Source: Dryobates pubescens (lineage: Eukaryota > Chordata > Aves > Piciformes > Picidae). From it: DNA of 64,000 nt. The DNA is taken from assembly GCF_014839835.1 (NCBI RefSeq), contig NC_071634.1, forward strand, positions 15,668,453 to 15,732,452, given 5' to 3'. The first letter of the stretch is position 1, and every line of letters begins with the position of its first letter. The notes under the pieces were generated by a model, which saw nothing but the letters and a program-made list of their open reading frames with translations, made no database searches and was not told the origin of the DNA. Positions 33,255-44,800 of this stretch are shown in pieces. A program made the translations under genes and the position numbers.

Positions 33255-33515
33255 GGGGAAATGAGGAAAACTGGGGTGAGATGATCATGCTTGGAGGCAT
33301 GGAAGAAATTCTTCCCCATGAGGGTGGTGAGAGCCTGGCACAGGTTGCCCAGGGAGGTGGTGGAAGCCTCATGCCTGGAGGTTTTGAAGGCCAGGCTGGA
33401 GGTGGCTGTGAGCAACCTGCTGTGGTGTGAGGTGTCCCTGCCCATGGCAGGGGGTTGGAACTGACTGATCCTTGAGGTCCCTTCCAACCCTGACAGTTCT
33501 GTGTTTCTGTGGGAT
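33255..33515 (+). mobile_element. CR1 LINE fragment (3' end)
   Basis: GGAAGAAATTCTTCCCCATG, GGTTGCCCAGGGAGGTGGTG, CTTGAGGTCCCTTCCAACCC and TTCTGTGTTTCTGTG tail. It lies in the 5' intron of NAT8-like copy 2. Confidence 0.92.
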
Positions 33516-33782
33516 TTATGGAGTACTTGAAGGGGATCCCAAGGGGAAAGAGAGATGTGGGAGGTGGACTGGGGGTGGGGAGTCAGGGCAGGACCCCCAC
33601 GGGGGGGACGAGGTGCACACCGTCAACAGGGCTGGTGATGGAGGGCTTTGGTGAGAAGGGGGAGCTGGGGTGGCTGCGTGGTGCTCGGGCAGTGATTCCC
33701 GGGGACTGGTGATGCTTCGGGGTCCACCATCCAAGGCGGGCACTGCCCTGACACCCCTGTGCCACGCAGGTGCCGGTAGCCC

Positions 33783-34469
33783 ATGGCGTCCTACCGCATC
33801 CGGCAGTACCGGGAGCAGGACTACGACGCGGTGCGGAGCCTCTTCGCCCGCGGCATCCTGGAGCACGCCCCGGCCGGCTACCGCCGCTTCCTGCGCTCGG
33901 CCCGGGCGCAGCTGGGGCTGCTCATCCTCTTCATCGGGGCGCGGGCGGCCGCCGGCTGCTGGCTGCTGGGGCTGGGCGCCGTGGCGGTGGCGCTGGTGGC
34001 CTTCTGGGTCCAGATCCGCTCCTTCAGCACCACCTACGTGCAGCAGGCGCTGAGCACCGACCTCCTCGACATCTCCGGCAGCTACCTGCGGGCGCCCGAC
34101 TCCTGCTTCTGGGTGGCGGAGGCCAAGGGGACCGTGGTGGGCATGGTGGCCGTGACCACCCCCGAGGATCCGGCGCAGAGAGGGGCGGCCCTGGAGCTGA
34201 AGCGAATGTCGGTCAGCAAGGACTACCGCGGGCAGGGCATCTCCAAAGCGCTGTGCGGGGAGGTGCTGCGCTTCGCCCGGGCACGGGGCTTCAGGGCCGT
34301 GGTGCTCTCCACCTCCATGGTGCAGGTGGCTGCCCAGCAGCTCTACGAGGGGCAGGGCTTCAAGAAGGTAGGAGTCACCAGCCCCTCGCTGTTTGCCGCC
34401 ATCGTGTGCTTCCAGGTCTACCATTACCGCTACGACCTGCCCGGCAGCGCCGCAGCCCCGCCACACTAG
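33783..34469 (+). CDS. NAT8-like (camello-type) N-acetyltransferase, copy 2
   Basis: 228 residues in one coding exon; acceptor CAG ends at 33769, 13 bases before the ATG. N-terminus YRIRQYREQDYDAVRSLFAR parallels copy 1. Hydrophobic hairpin about residues 43-80 (LGLLILFIGARAAAGCWLLG, LGAVAVALVAFWVQI). GNAT motif A KRMSVSKDYRGQGISKAL (R-G-Q-G-I-S) and LYEGQGFKKVGV. The motif region is nearer mammalian NAT8 (RMSV..RGQGI.KAL) than copy 1 is. Likely an ER-membrane acetyltransferase of the cysteine-conjugate or lysine type; the substrate is unproven. AATAAA at 35043-35048. Confidence 0.9.
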   Translation: MASYRIRQYREQDYDAVRSLFARGILEHAPAGYRRFLRSARAQLGLLILFIGARAAAGCWLLGLGAVAVALVAFWVQIRSFSTTYVQQALSTDLLDISGSYLRAPDSCFWVAEAKGTVVGMVAVTTPEDPAQRGAALELKRMSVSKDYRGQGISKALCGEVLRFARARGFRAVVLSTSMVQVAAQQLYEGQGFKKVGVTSPSLFAAIVCFQVYHYRYDLPGSAAAPPH

Positions 34470-34479
34470 GCACTGCCCT

Positions 34480-34930
34480 GGCACCCCAACCCTGGCACGT
34501 GGGGTGTGGCCACAGCATCTCTGACCCTGGCTCTGGTGTGTGAAGTGCTGCCACAGCGCTCCTGACCCCAGCCTTAGTATGTGAGGTACCGCCATGGCAC
34601 CCATGATTCCAGTCCTGGCATATGGGGCACTGCCGTGGCACATCTGAACCCAACCCTGGCACGTGATACACTATTGAGGCACTCCTGACATGGGCCCTGG
34701 CATGTGGAGCCCCGCTGTGGCACTCCTGACACCAGCACAGGAGGCACAGTGGCATCATCCTTGTCTGTGGCACTCCTGACTCCAGCCCTGGCACATGAGG
34801 AACTGCCATGGCACAGGGCATGTGCCCTGGCACATGAGGCACAACCGTGGCATTCCCGACACCGGCCCTGGCACACCAAGCACCATTGCCATCTCCAAGC
34901 ATGGCACACGAGGCACCACTGCACCACTCT
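34480..34930. repeat. Degenerate about 55-bp repeat in 3'UTR of NAT8-like copy 2
   Basis: Imperfect copies of GGCACTCCTGACCCCAGCCC plus TGGCACATGAGGCACNGCC-type blocks. The region continues to AATAAA at 35043. Confidence 0.75.
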
Positions 34931-35042
34931 GACCCCAGGGTGCAATTCCCTGCGGTGGCACACCGGTGGGGTAGGTGGGGGGGTGCCAATGGCTGTGCCT
35001 GGCCAGGCTGCTGGGTCCCTTCCTCGTTTTCTAGCAGTAATG

Positions 35043-35048
35043 AATAAA
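35043..35048 (+). terminator. AATAAA poly(A) signal, NAT8-like copy 2
   Basis: Hexamer in GTAATGAATAAAGTGAG, about 575 bp past the stop codon. Confidence 0.7.
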
Positions 35049-35059
35049 GTGAGACCTGT

Positions 35060-35580
35060 GTAAAACCACGTGGGCCGTGTCTGCGGGCACAGGTGTGCCC
35101 ATCTGTGTGCGGGCTGTGCGTGGGCACGGGGCTCTGTGCGTGCCTGTGCTGGCACACGTGTGTGCGCACCCGTGTCAGGGTGTGCCTGCGTGGCTGCACG
35201 TGCCGCCAGCCTCCCGACACGGGACCCCCCCAGGCGTCCCAGTGGGGTCCCCTGGGGACAGGGAACAGCCTGGGGGACACAGGCGCCCTGGGTGACCAGG
35301 GCAGGAGGACGCCGGTGCTGGGGACAGAGGGTGCTGGGGTGAGGTGGTGGTTAAAGGGGTGGTGACAGAGGATGCTAGGGGATAGGTGGCACCATGGGGA
35401 CTGGACACCCTGGGGGACACCCTGCGGATAAAAGACAAGAGGACTCCTGTCCGTAGGGCAGGAGGGACAAGGGACCCTCGAGGTGCCGGTGGGCATTACG
35501 CAGGGGTGATGCCAGGGGACACCTCAGGGACAGGGGCAGCCCGGGTGCCCAGGACAGGAATACGGTTGTGCTGAGGACAG
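35060..35580. other. Intergenic stretch upstream of VPS16
   Basis: Starts with TGTGCGGGC/GTGTGCG-rich simple sequence, then GGGGACA-rich unique sequence. No gene seen. Confidence 0.5.
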
Positions 35581-35599
35581 AGGGAGACCAGGGACCCTC

Positions 35600-35893
35600 G
35601 GCGAGGAGGTCACCCGGGAACGGCGGCGGGGAACGGCGGCGGGGCACAGCCCGGAGACAGCCCCGGGGCCTGGAAGAGAGAGGCCGTGCCCTTATGCAAG
35701 ATGGCGGCGGCGACAGACCCGCTGTGCCCTCACTCAAGATGGCGGCGGGCCGGCGTCCCCTTGCGCCTCCCCGTGCCCTCACTTAAAATGGCGGCGACCG
35801 GGCCGGCGTCGCGTAGCCGCGGGGTGGGCGGAAGTGCTGGGAGCAGCCGCGGCACCGGCGGCGCTCGGTGCCGTGCCCTCGCCTCCCGCCGCC
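35600..35893 (+). promoter_or_regulatory. VPS16 CpG promoter with three tandem YY1-type sites
   Basis: Three copies of GTGCCCTNA..CAAGATGGCGGC: CAAGATGGCGGCGG at 35698-35711 and 35735-35748, and AAAATGGCGGC at 35785-35795. Spacing is 37 then about 50 bp. AAGATGGCGGC is the YY1 core found near the start sites of housekeeping genes. The repeats share flanking bases (GCCCT), so they arose by duplication. Confidence 0.8.
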
Positions 35894-38800
35894 ATGGACT
35901 GCTACACGGCAAACTGGAACCCTCTGGGCGAGGAGGCCTTCTACCGGTAAGGGGCGGCGGGAAGGGCGGGGGGGGGGACCGGTACTGGCAGCTCCCCGTC
36001 CCTGGGGCCGTGCAGAGGGTCTCGGGAGGTCTCGGGCAGGCTGTGGGCCTTGGGGCTGGCCAAGAGGTGTCCCAGGGCAGCCCATGGGCTTTGAGGCTGG
36101 CTGGGGGCTGTGGGGCTGCTGGGGCCGGTTAGGGGTTAGGCGCTGACCCTGGGACCCCCACTTCTTGGTCTGCCTCTTGTCCATCATCCATCCATCCTCC
36201 GTCACCTGCAGGAAGTTCGAGCTGTACACCATGGAGTGGAGCCTGAAGGAGGACCTGCGGGACTGCCTGGTGGCGGCTGCCCCATACGGGGGACCCATAG
36301 GTAGGGATGGGCCCTGTCCCCCTGGCAACACGTGGCGGGGGTCGTGCTGGCCCCCCGCGTTGACAGCCTGTCCCCTCCCACCCGCAGCTCTGCTGAAGAA
36401 CAGCTCCCGCAAGGAGAAGTCCCCCAGCGCCCGCCCGCTGCTGGAGATCTACTCGGCTTCAGGTCTTCTCCTGGCCAGCATGCCGGTGAGCTGGCCTGGG
36501 GGTGGCTGCCCCCTCCTTTGAGCTGCACCTCCTTGGAGGTCTCTGGTGTGCCAGAGAGCTTGGGACAGTCCCAGCTGCCTCTCAAGGAACGCTGGAGGCT
36601 GGAGCTCCCTTTTCCTCGCAGCGATGAGCCTGTGGGCAGGGCTGGGGTGCTGCGGAAGGGCTTGCTGGTGGCACCAAGGGCTGGGGCTTGATCTGAAAGG
36701 TCTTTTCAGACCAGAACGATTCTGTGACTCTGTGTCTCTTGCTCACAGTGGAAGAGTGGCCAGCTGGTGCAGCTGGGCTGGACAGCCAGCGAGGACCTGC
36801 TATGCATCCAGGAGGATGGCACAGTCCTCATCTACAACCTCTTCTGCGAGTTCAAGCGCCACTTCAGCATGGGCAACGTGAGTGGGGTAGCACAGGGAGC
36901 TCCAGAGCTGCCCTGCCTTGGGTTTATGTGGTGGAGAATTATCTCCCATAGCAATTCCCAGCCCCCTGGGGCCTCTGGGGAGTGAGCTGGCAACCACCTT
37001 GGTGAACCCTGGAGCCGGAACCATCCTGTGTCAGTGCAGGAGCAGGGCCTGCCCGAGCTGGGACACCCCCCAGCAGTGCAGCACTGGGCTGGGCTGGCTG
37101 CTGGTGGGAGCCAGCCCTCTCCTTGTGTCACAGGAGGTGCTGCAGAACCACGTGCTGGAGGCCAAGGTGTTCCACACGGAGTATGGCACCGGCGTGGCCA
37201 TCCTCACCGGGGCACTGCGCTTCTCCCTGGCCACCAACATCGACGACCTGAAGCTGCGCAGAATGCCTGAGGTTCCCGGTGCGTCCCCGTGCCCCCCGTG
37301 CCCCCTGTGCCCCAGCTCTGGCTGGCCACAAGGGCCTGACACCGGTGCCTGGCAGGTCTGCAGAAGCCCCCCTCGTGCTGGGCCGTGCTGTCCCAGGACA
37401 GAGTCACCATTGTCCTGCTGGCGGTGGGACAGGACCTCTACCTGCTGGACAACACCTCCTGCTCCGTGGTGGTGAGTGAGCCGCAGTGGCTGGCTGTGGG
37501 CAGCAGGGCAGCCCCTTACACTCACTGGGGCATCCTTCCTGCGTCCCCTTCTGTCCCATGGAACTGTTCTCCAGCCTCCAGGCCTTGCTGGCAGGTCCTT
37601 CCCCTGCCCAGCACTGTCCCATGGGATGTTCTCCAGCCCCCAGCGCTCATTGTAGGCCTTCCCTCCTGCTGTGCCACAGGCAGATGTGTACACCAGGGAC
37701 ATCTGGTCCCATCCTGGCTGTGGGTGAGGGTTGAGCAGCCACAGGGTGGGAAGTAACCAATCCTCAGCCCCTTGTGCAGTGCCAGTGCTGGTGTGTGGCA
37801 TGTCCCCAGGTGTGACTTTCAGACCTCTTCCCTGCTCCAGACCCCCCCTGGCATGAGCCCTTCCGCCGGTGCCTACCTGCAGATGGCTGTGTCCTTCAAC
37901 TACCGCTGCCTGGCCCTCTTCACTGACACTGGCTACATCTGGATGGGGCTGGCCACACTGAAGGTCAGTGTCCTCTGTCCCTGCCTGTGGCAGGGCATTA
38001 GGGCTTAGCCCACTCCTCCTCTCCTCAGCTTGCAGCACCAGGGGATGTCCATGCAGGTCTCCTGGGGTCCCCATGGACTCCAGGTCACCTTCACTGCTGT
38101 CCACAATCACTTCTGTCTTCTTCACCTGAGTTTTGGTCCTTGCTGCCCACTTTGCCTGATTCTGGACCTCACACCTCATTCTCTCTGTCCAAACTCCCCC
38201 CAGCTGCACAGCCCACCACTACCTGCTGTTTCCTTGCCAGTCACAGTTTTGTGACATCCACAGCCAAACTGGCTGCTCCTGGAACCATGCCCTGGGCCAC
38301 TACAGCCACATCACCACTGCTGGTGTGGTCACTTAGACCTTGGGACCTTGCTCACAAGCTGTGATTCCATGCTGCAACCTCCCCCAGCATGTGGGGCTCA
38401 TGTGGATGAGGTGCTGGCTGCCTTCTGTGGTCTCTGAGAATCACTGAATCGTGGAGTTCCTTAGGCTGGAAAAGACCTTTCAGATCTTCAAGCCCAACCA
38501 TCAGCCCAGCACTGCCAGGTCACCACTAAACCATGGCCCTCAGCACCACAGCTGCATGGCTTGGAAACTTCTCCAGGGATGGGGACTCCCTGTCTCAAGC
38601 CCAAGCAGCTTCTGCCCCTGTGCAGGCAGAGCTGTGTCCTGCAGCAGCTGAGGAACATTCCTCACTCCTGGTTTCAGTGCTCTCACAGTGCCCTTTGGCT
38701 GCATCAGCCTCAGTCCTGATGGCCTCCGGAGCTGGGTGCTCCCATGGGAGCCACTCACAGCATGGCACCCCTGCTTCTGGTGCTGCCTGCTCTGGGCTGT

Positions 38801-41800
38801 GCTGCTCATCCCTTGGCAGCTCCTCTTGGCACGGTGCCCTGGTGGCCACTGCCCCCCTGACCCTTCTCTCTTCCACCGCAGGAGAAGCTCTGTGAGTTCA
38901 ACAGCAGCATCCGAGCCCCTCCCAAGCAGATGGTTTGGTGAGTGAGCCCCTGGGCAGATGATGGAGCCTGGCTCTGGCTCAGGGCTGATCATGGATCTTG
39001 GAGCTGGCTGGGAGGGTGCTGGGGCTGGTTATGAGCCTTGAGGCTGGCTGGAGGGGGTCCCAAGTTTGGTCGTGGGTCCTGGGGCTGGCTGAGAGATCTC
39101 AGGGCTGGTCATGGGTCTTGGGGCTCGTTGGAAGGCTCCCAGGGCAAGTCTTGGGTCTGGCTGAGAGGGTCCTTGGGCAGTCTTGGGTCTTTAGGTCCCC
39201 ACCAGAGCACTCAGGCCCCGGCCATGCCCACCAGCACTCCCCTGGTACCCTGAGGCTTTGCTGGGATCTGCTTGGCTTCGTGGCCACTCTGCTGCCTCCC
39301 TGGGACAATCAGGCCCCTCTGAGGTGCCCACTGCAGGCGTGGGGAGGCCGCAGTGGGGCTGGGGTTAAGCCAGAGCCCCCCGGCAGGTGCATGCGGCCCC
39401 GGAGCCGGCAGCGCGCCGTGGTGGTGGCCTGGGACCGGCAGCTGATGGTGGCAGGGAACTCCAAGGAGTGCATCCAGTATCCTTTGGGGAAGAGGGACCA
39501 CTGCCAGCCCAAGCTGCAGACCTCCCTGGGGCACTGCCATCTCTGTCACAGACACTGGTGTCCCTGCAGTGACCCTCCAGGCTGGTCACATCGTTCCCAA
39601 ACCCCAGCGTGCTGGGAGCTCTGCCCCTGCTGAGCCCCAGTCCCACTCCCCTGCTTCTTGCCCCCAAAGTGCTGATCCCACACCCTGCTGCCTCTGCGTG
39701 GTTGGGAGGCCCAGGCTCGTGGGCACAGGGCTGGAGGGGCAGTGTGGCCCCGGCGGGGCCGGGCTGTACCCGGAGCCACTCTCGTGCCCGAGCCCTTAGC
39801 GGGGAGCTCAGGTTTGTGCTGGACGAGGACTCCTACCTGGTGCCCGAGCTGGACGGGGTCCGGATCCTGTCTCGCAGCTCCCACGAGTTCCTGCACGAGA
39901 TCCCAGGTGAGGTGGGTGCAGGGTGGTGAGGCTGGGGGGCACCCCTCTGTGCCAGGAGGGGCAGGTCCCTCCCGCACGGCTCGCTGCCCGGGCTGTGGCC
40001 CATGACAGGGCTCTGCTTCGGGGCAGGGGCTGTCCAGCCTGCCCAGCCCTTTCTGCAGGCTCAGGAGGTGGTGAGAGCTCTGAAGCCGAGCTCTGAGCCC
40101 CACCAGCCATCCACTGCCAGGCTCCACACCCGGTTTCTCCCTTGGCATTGGGCTTTGTGTTTTTTCCCAGCATCACGCCAGTGCTGGTCCCCTGTTTTGG
40201 CAGCTTCCACTCCTGAGCCAGGGCTGTCCCTGCTTTGTCTCTTGGGCCCTTGGATTGGTGTTGAGTGGGGTCATGAGGAAGAACATCCCTGAGCTGTACA
40301 TCAACAATGGCTCTGCCCAGCTCCTCACCCAGAGCTCTCCTGTGGTCCTGAGCTGCAGGCAGGGTTGGTTGGGTGCCCCTCAGCTGGGGCAGCCTTTCAT
40401 CTGTGCTTTTTTACCCCCCATCCCTGCAGAGGCCAGCCAGGAGATCTTCAAGATCGCCTCGATGGCCCCAGGAGCACTTCTGCTGGAGGCACAGAAGGAG
40501 TATGAGGTAGGTCCTGCTGTCCCCGTGGCAGCTGGCATGGCTCTGATGCCAGCATTATCCCTTGGTGATGGGGACAGGGAGAGTCTTTCTGACACTAAAG
40601 ATGGGGACAAGCTGCTGTGACAGGACAAGGGGAGATGGTTTGAAACTGAGAGGGAGATGCAGACTGGAGAGAGGGAAGGCATTTCTGTGCTGATGGTGAC
40701 CCTGGGCCCTGCTTGCCCAGAGAGGTGGGAGGTGCCCCATTCCTGGAACCATTCCAGGTCAGGTTGGATGGGGCTCTGAGCACCCTGCTCTGTCTGACCT
40801 CACTGCAGGGAGGCTGACCTGGATGACCCTGAAAGGTCCCTTCCAACCAAGGCAGTCTGTGACCTTCTGACTCTCTGATCTCAGAGGTCCCTGCTGGGGC
40901 TGAGCTGCTGGGGCAAAAGCTCCCTTGGCTGCCAGTCCCAGAGGTGCTGGTGGGTGCTGGGGGCTGCCAGGCCTCACCCCAGGGGCCCTGTTGTCCTGCA
41001 GAAGGAGAGCCAGAAGGCAGATGAGTACCTGCGGGAGATCAAGGACCAGAAGCTGCTGCCCGAGGCCGTGAGTCAGTGCATCGAGGCGGCCGGCTACGAG
41101 CACGAGCCGGACACGCAGAAGTCCCTGCTGAGGGTGAGCCTGGCACGGGGAGCCTGGGGCTGAAGGCATCGCCTCCTGCCCGGGTCGGGGTCAGGCTGCG
41201 GCTTGGCACAGCCCCTGCACCGCGCACCTCTTCCTGCAGGCGGCTTCCTTTGGGAAGTGCTTCCTCGACAAGTTCCCCCCGGAGGCCTTCGTGCGCATGT
41301 GCCAGGACCTGCGGGTGCTCAACGCCATCCGCGACTACCAGATCGGCATCCCTCTCACCTTCACCCAGTATCCTCACGGGCCGGGGCTGCGGGCTCTGGC
41401 CCAGGCAGCAGCAGTGCGCTTTGGCCTCCTGGCCCTGCTGGAGCGGCCACCTCTCACGCAGGGTGGAGGCAGCTGCTGACACCGCAGGGTTTGGGCATCA
41501 GCTGGGCCAAGGTTCCATGGCAAGATCCTAGTTGAGACCTCTACACTCATCACACTCTGGAGTGTGTCCAGAGAGGGGCAAGGAAGCTGAAGAGTCTTGA
41601 GCACAAGGCTTGTGAGGAGCAGCTGAGGGGACCTGGGGTTGTTCAGCCTGGAGAAAAGGAGGCTGAGGGGAGACCTCCTGGTTCCTTGAAAGGAGTTTGG
41701 GGTCCAGGTGGAGGCTGGTGCCTTTTCCCAAGGAACAAGCTGTAGGACAAGAGGGAATGGCCTCAAGTTGTGCAGGGGAGGTTTAGGTTGGACATGAGGA

Positions 41801-44800
41801 GCAATTTCTGCCCCTTGAGGACTGTAAAGGCCTGGCCCAGGCTGCCCAGGGCAGTGGTGGAGTCTCCATCCCTGGAGAGTGTTTAAAAGCTGTGTAGCTG
41901 TGGTGCTGAGGGCCATGGTTTAGCGGTGCCCTGGCAGTGCTGGGCTGATGGCTGGACTCCACCTTCAAGGTCTTTTCCAACCTAAATGATTCCATGAGCG
42001 TGCCCTGCAGAGCTGGGCTGTGGTGCTGGCAGAGCCAAGCTGACCCTGTGGGACTGACCTGGCGGTGCCAGGCAGGGATGCTGCTGGAGGGGGGCTGGTG
42101 CCCAGCACGCACTGCTTGCACTCCGTGGGGTTTTGTGGTCCAAGATGGCCCTTGACTGTCCCCACAGATACAAGAGGCTCACCATTGAGGTCCTGCTGGA
42201 CAGGTCAGTGTCTGCAGCAGCACAGCCTGGACCCAGCCCCCAGCCACACTGCAGTCCCCGTTCCCACGTCCCCATCGCTTTGGCTGGGGGCTGAGGGGCT
42301 CCGAGCCCCCTGCGAGGTTGGCCGAGCCGCCCAGCTCCTCAGGGCTGTGCCGCTGAGCCCCCCCCGTGCCCCCCCAGGCTGGTGCTGCGGCGACTCTACC
42401 CTCTGGCCATCCGCATCTGCGAGTACCTGCGGCTCTCGGAGGTGCAGGGCGTCAGCCGCATCCTGGCGCACTGGGCCTGCTACAAGGTGAGGCGGCGGCC
42501 CGGGGGGCTCTGCCCGTCCGGGGCCGCGCAGAGACCGCTCCTCTCGTGCCCTCACAGGTGCAGCAGAAGGACAAGACTGATGAGGAGGTGGCTCATGCCA
42601 TCAACCAGAAGCTGGGCGACACGCCGGGCATCTCCTACTCGGAGATCGCTGCCCGCGCTTACGACTGCGGCCGGACGGAGCTGGCCATCAAGGTCTCGGG
42701 GCTGGGGCTGGGGCTGGGGCTGGGGCTTGTCTGGTGGGATGGCTCAAGTGGGTCACGCTGCACTGACACCTCCTTGCCACCTGCAGCTGCTGGAGTATGA
42801 GCCACGCTCCGGGGAGCAGGTCCCCCTGCTGCTGAAGATGAAGCGGAGCAAGCTGGCCCTCAGCAAAGCCATCGAGAGCGGGGACACAGACCTGGGTAAG
42901 GGCCAGGGCTGGGCACAGAGCACAGGAGGGGGCTGAGGGCTCTTGTTCATAGCTTTGTCTTATGGGGTGAGAGGGGTGGGAACTGCTGGAGCCCTGTAGG
43001 GTGGTGCTTGCCCCTCAGCATGGGGCTGGAGGTCTCCTTGCTCCCCTCGCAGCGCTGCCTCCCAGGACTGGTTTGGTTTCACTGGGAAAGCAGCTCTGCT
43101 TGCAGTAAAACCTCAGTCCCTGAGAGGAGGTTGGAGTGAGGTTGAGGTTGATCTCACAAGTGACAGGGCAAGAGGAAATGGTCTCAAGGCCCTGACAACC
43201 CTACAGGAACAGCTTGGGAGGGACAGGCTTGTGGCACCCAGCAGGGTTTTGCCATTCCAGTTGCACCAGGGGAGGTTTAGGTTGGACATGAAAAACAATT
43301 TCTTCATGGGAAGGGTTGTCAGGGCCTGGCCCAGGCTGCCCAGGGCAGTGGTGGAGTCCCCATCCCTGGAGGGGTTTCAAAGCTGTGGAGATGTGGTGCC
43401 GAGTGCCATGGTGACCTGGCAGTGCTGGGTGAAGGGTTGGACTCCCAAGATCCTCAAGGTCCTTTCCCACCCAAGCAATTCTGTCCCTTTCTGGCTCGTC
43501 CCTGCTCTTGCTGAACCCCCCTGGCCCAGTGTACACCGTGGTGCTCCACCTGAAGTACGAGCTCAACCGTGGCTCCTTCTTCATGACCCTGCAGAACCAG
43601 CCGGTGGCCCTCAGCCTGTACCGCCAGGTAGGTGCTGCTGCTGTGGCCTGAGGGCTGCAGCTGCTCAGCCCCACGGGCCCTGACCCCCTCCTGCCACCCC
43701 CCCAGTTCTGCAAGCACCAGGAGCGGGAGACGCTGAAGGACCTCTACAACCAGGACGACAACCACCAGGAGCTCGGCAACTTCCACGTGCACTGCAGCTA
43801 CTCGGAGAAGGTGGGCGCCTGGCAGCGGCAGGAGGGGCGAGGAGGGAGGGCTGGTGGCGCTGGGCTGGCTCCTCCTGGCCCAGCAGAGCCAAGGCAGGGG
43901 GGCAGGGGAATTCCACGCCCACTATCTGCCTCTGCCCCGTGCAGAGCCCCCGGTTCACACCCAGAGGGGCTTCCCACTCTCGCCACGCTCAGGGTGGTCA
44001 TAGGATGTGGGGTCTGCACTCCCCACTTCATCTCCCAGGGCCCACAGACTCATACCCAACCTAAACAACTCCAAGGCCTTTAAGATCATCAAGTCCTTAG
44101 CCCAGCACTGCCAGGGCACCACTGAACCGTGGTCCTCAGCACCACATCTACACAGCTTTGAAACCACTCCAGGGATGGGGACTCCACCACTGCCCTGGGC
44201 AGCCTGGGCCAGCCCTTGACAGTCCTCAAGGGGAAGAAATTGTTCCTCATGTCCAGCCTGAGGTCTCCCCTCAGCCTCCTTTTCTCTAGGCTGAACACCC
44301 CCAGGTCCCTCAGCTGCTCCTCACAAGATTTGTGCTCTAGGCCCTTCAGCAGCTTCCCTGTCGTTCTGTGTACATGCTGCTGCACCCCACTGTCCTTGGA
44401 GTGAAGGGCCCAGAACTGAGCACGCAGTTGTCACCATTGTCCCCTGGGGGCTCTGTGCTACCAGACACCCAACCCCTTCTGGTGGTCCTGGGAGGTCAGG
44501 ATCCCACCAGGGCCGGGCAGCTCCCAGCCTTCTGCCGATTTCTGGTTATCAAGCCAAGCCTCACAGAGCTGGAGCTTCCCCTTGGCAGTGCCTTGGCGCC
44601 AGACATGCCTCCTGCCCCACTCTGGGGGCTCTGTGGGTGCTGCCCCCTCCCCACTAGTGGCATGCATGCTGGCAGGGGTGACAGGGCTGTGCTGTGTCCC
44701 CAGCGCATCGAAGGGCGAGTCGGAGCTCTGCAGAACGCCCTGGACGAGTACTACAAAGCCAAGAACGAGTTTGCTGCCAAGGTGAGTGCAGCTGGGGCTG

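Noticed and set aside
35686-35800. ATGs in the three AAGATGGCGGC motifs as possible VPS16 starts
   Set aside because: The conserved VPS16 N-terminus [12 protein letters not shown] starts at 35894. The upstream ATGs are not in frame with it as a continuous protein and fit promoter motifs better.
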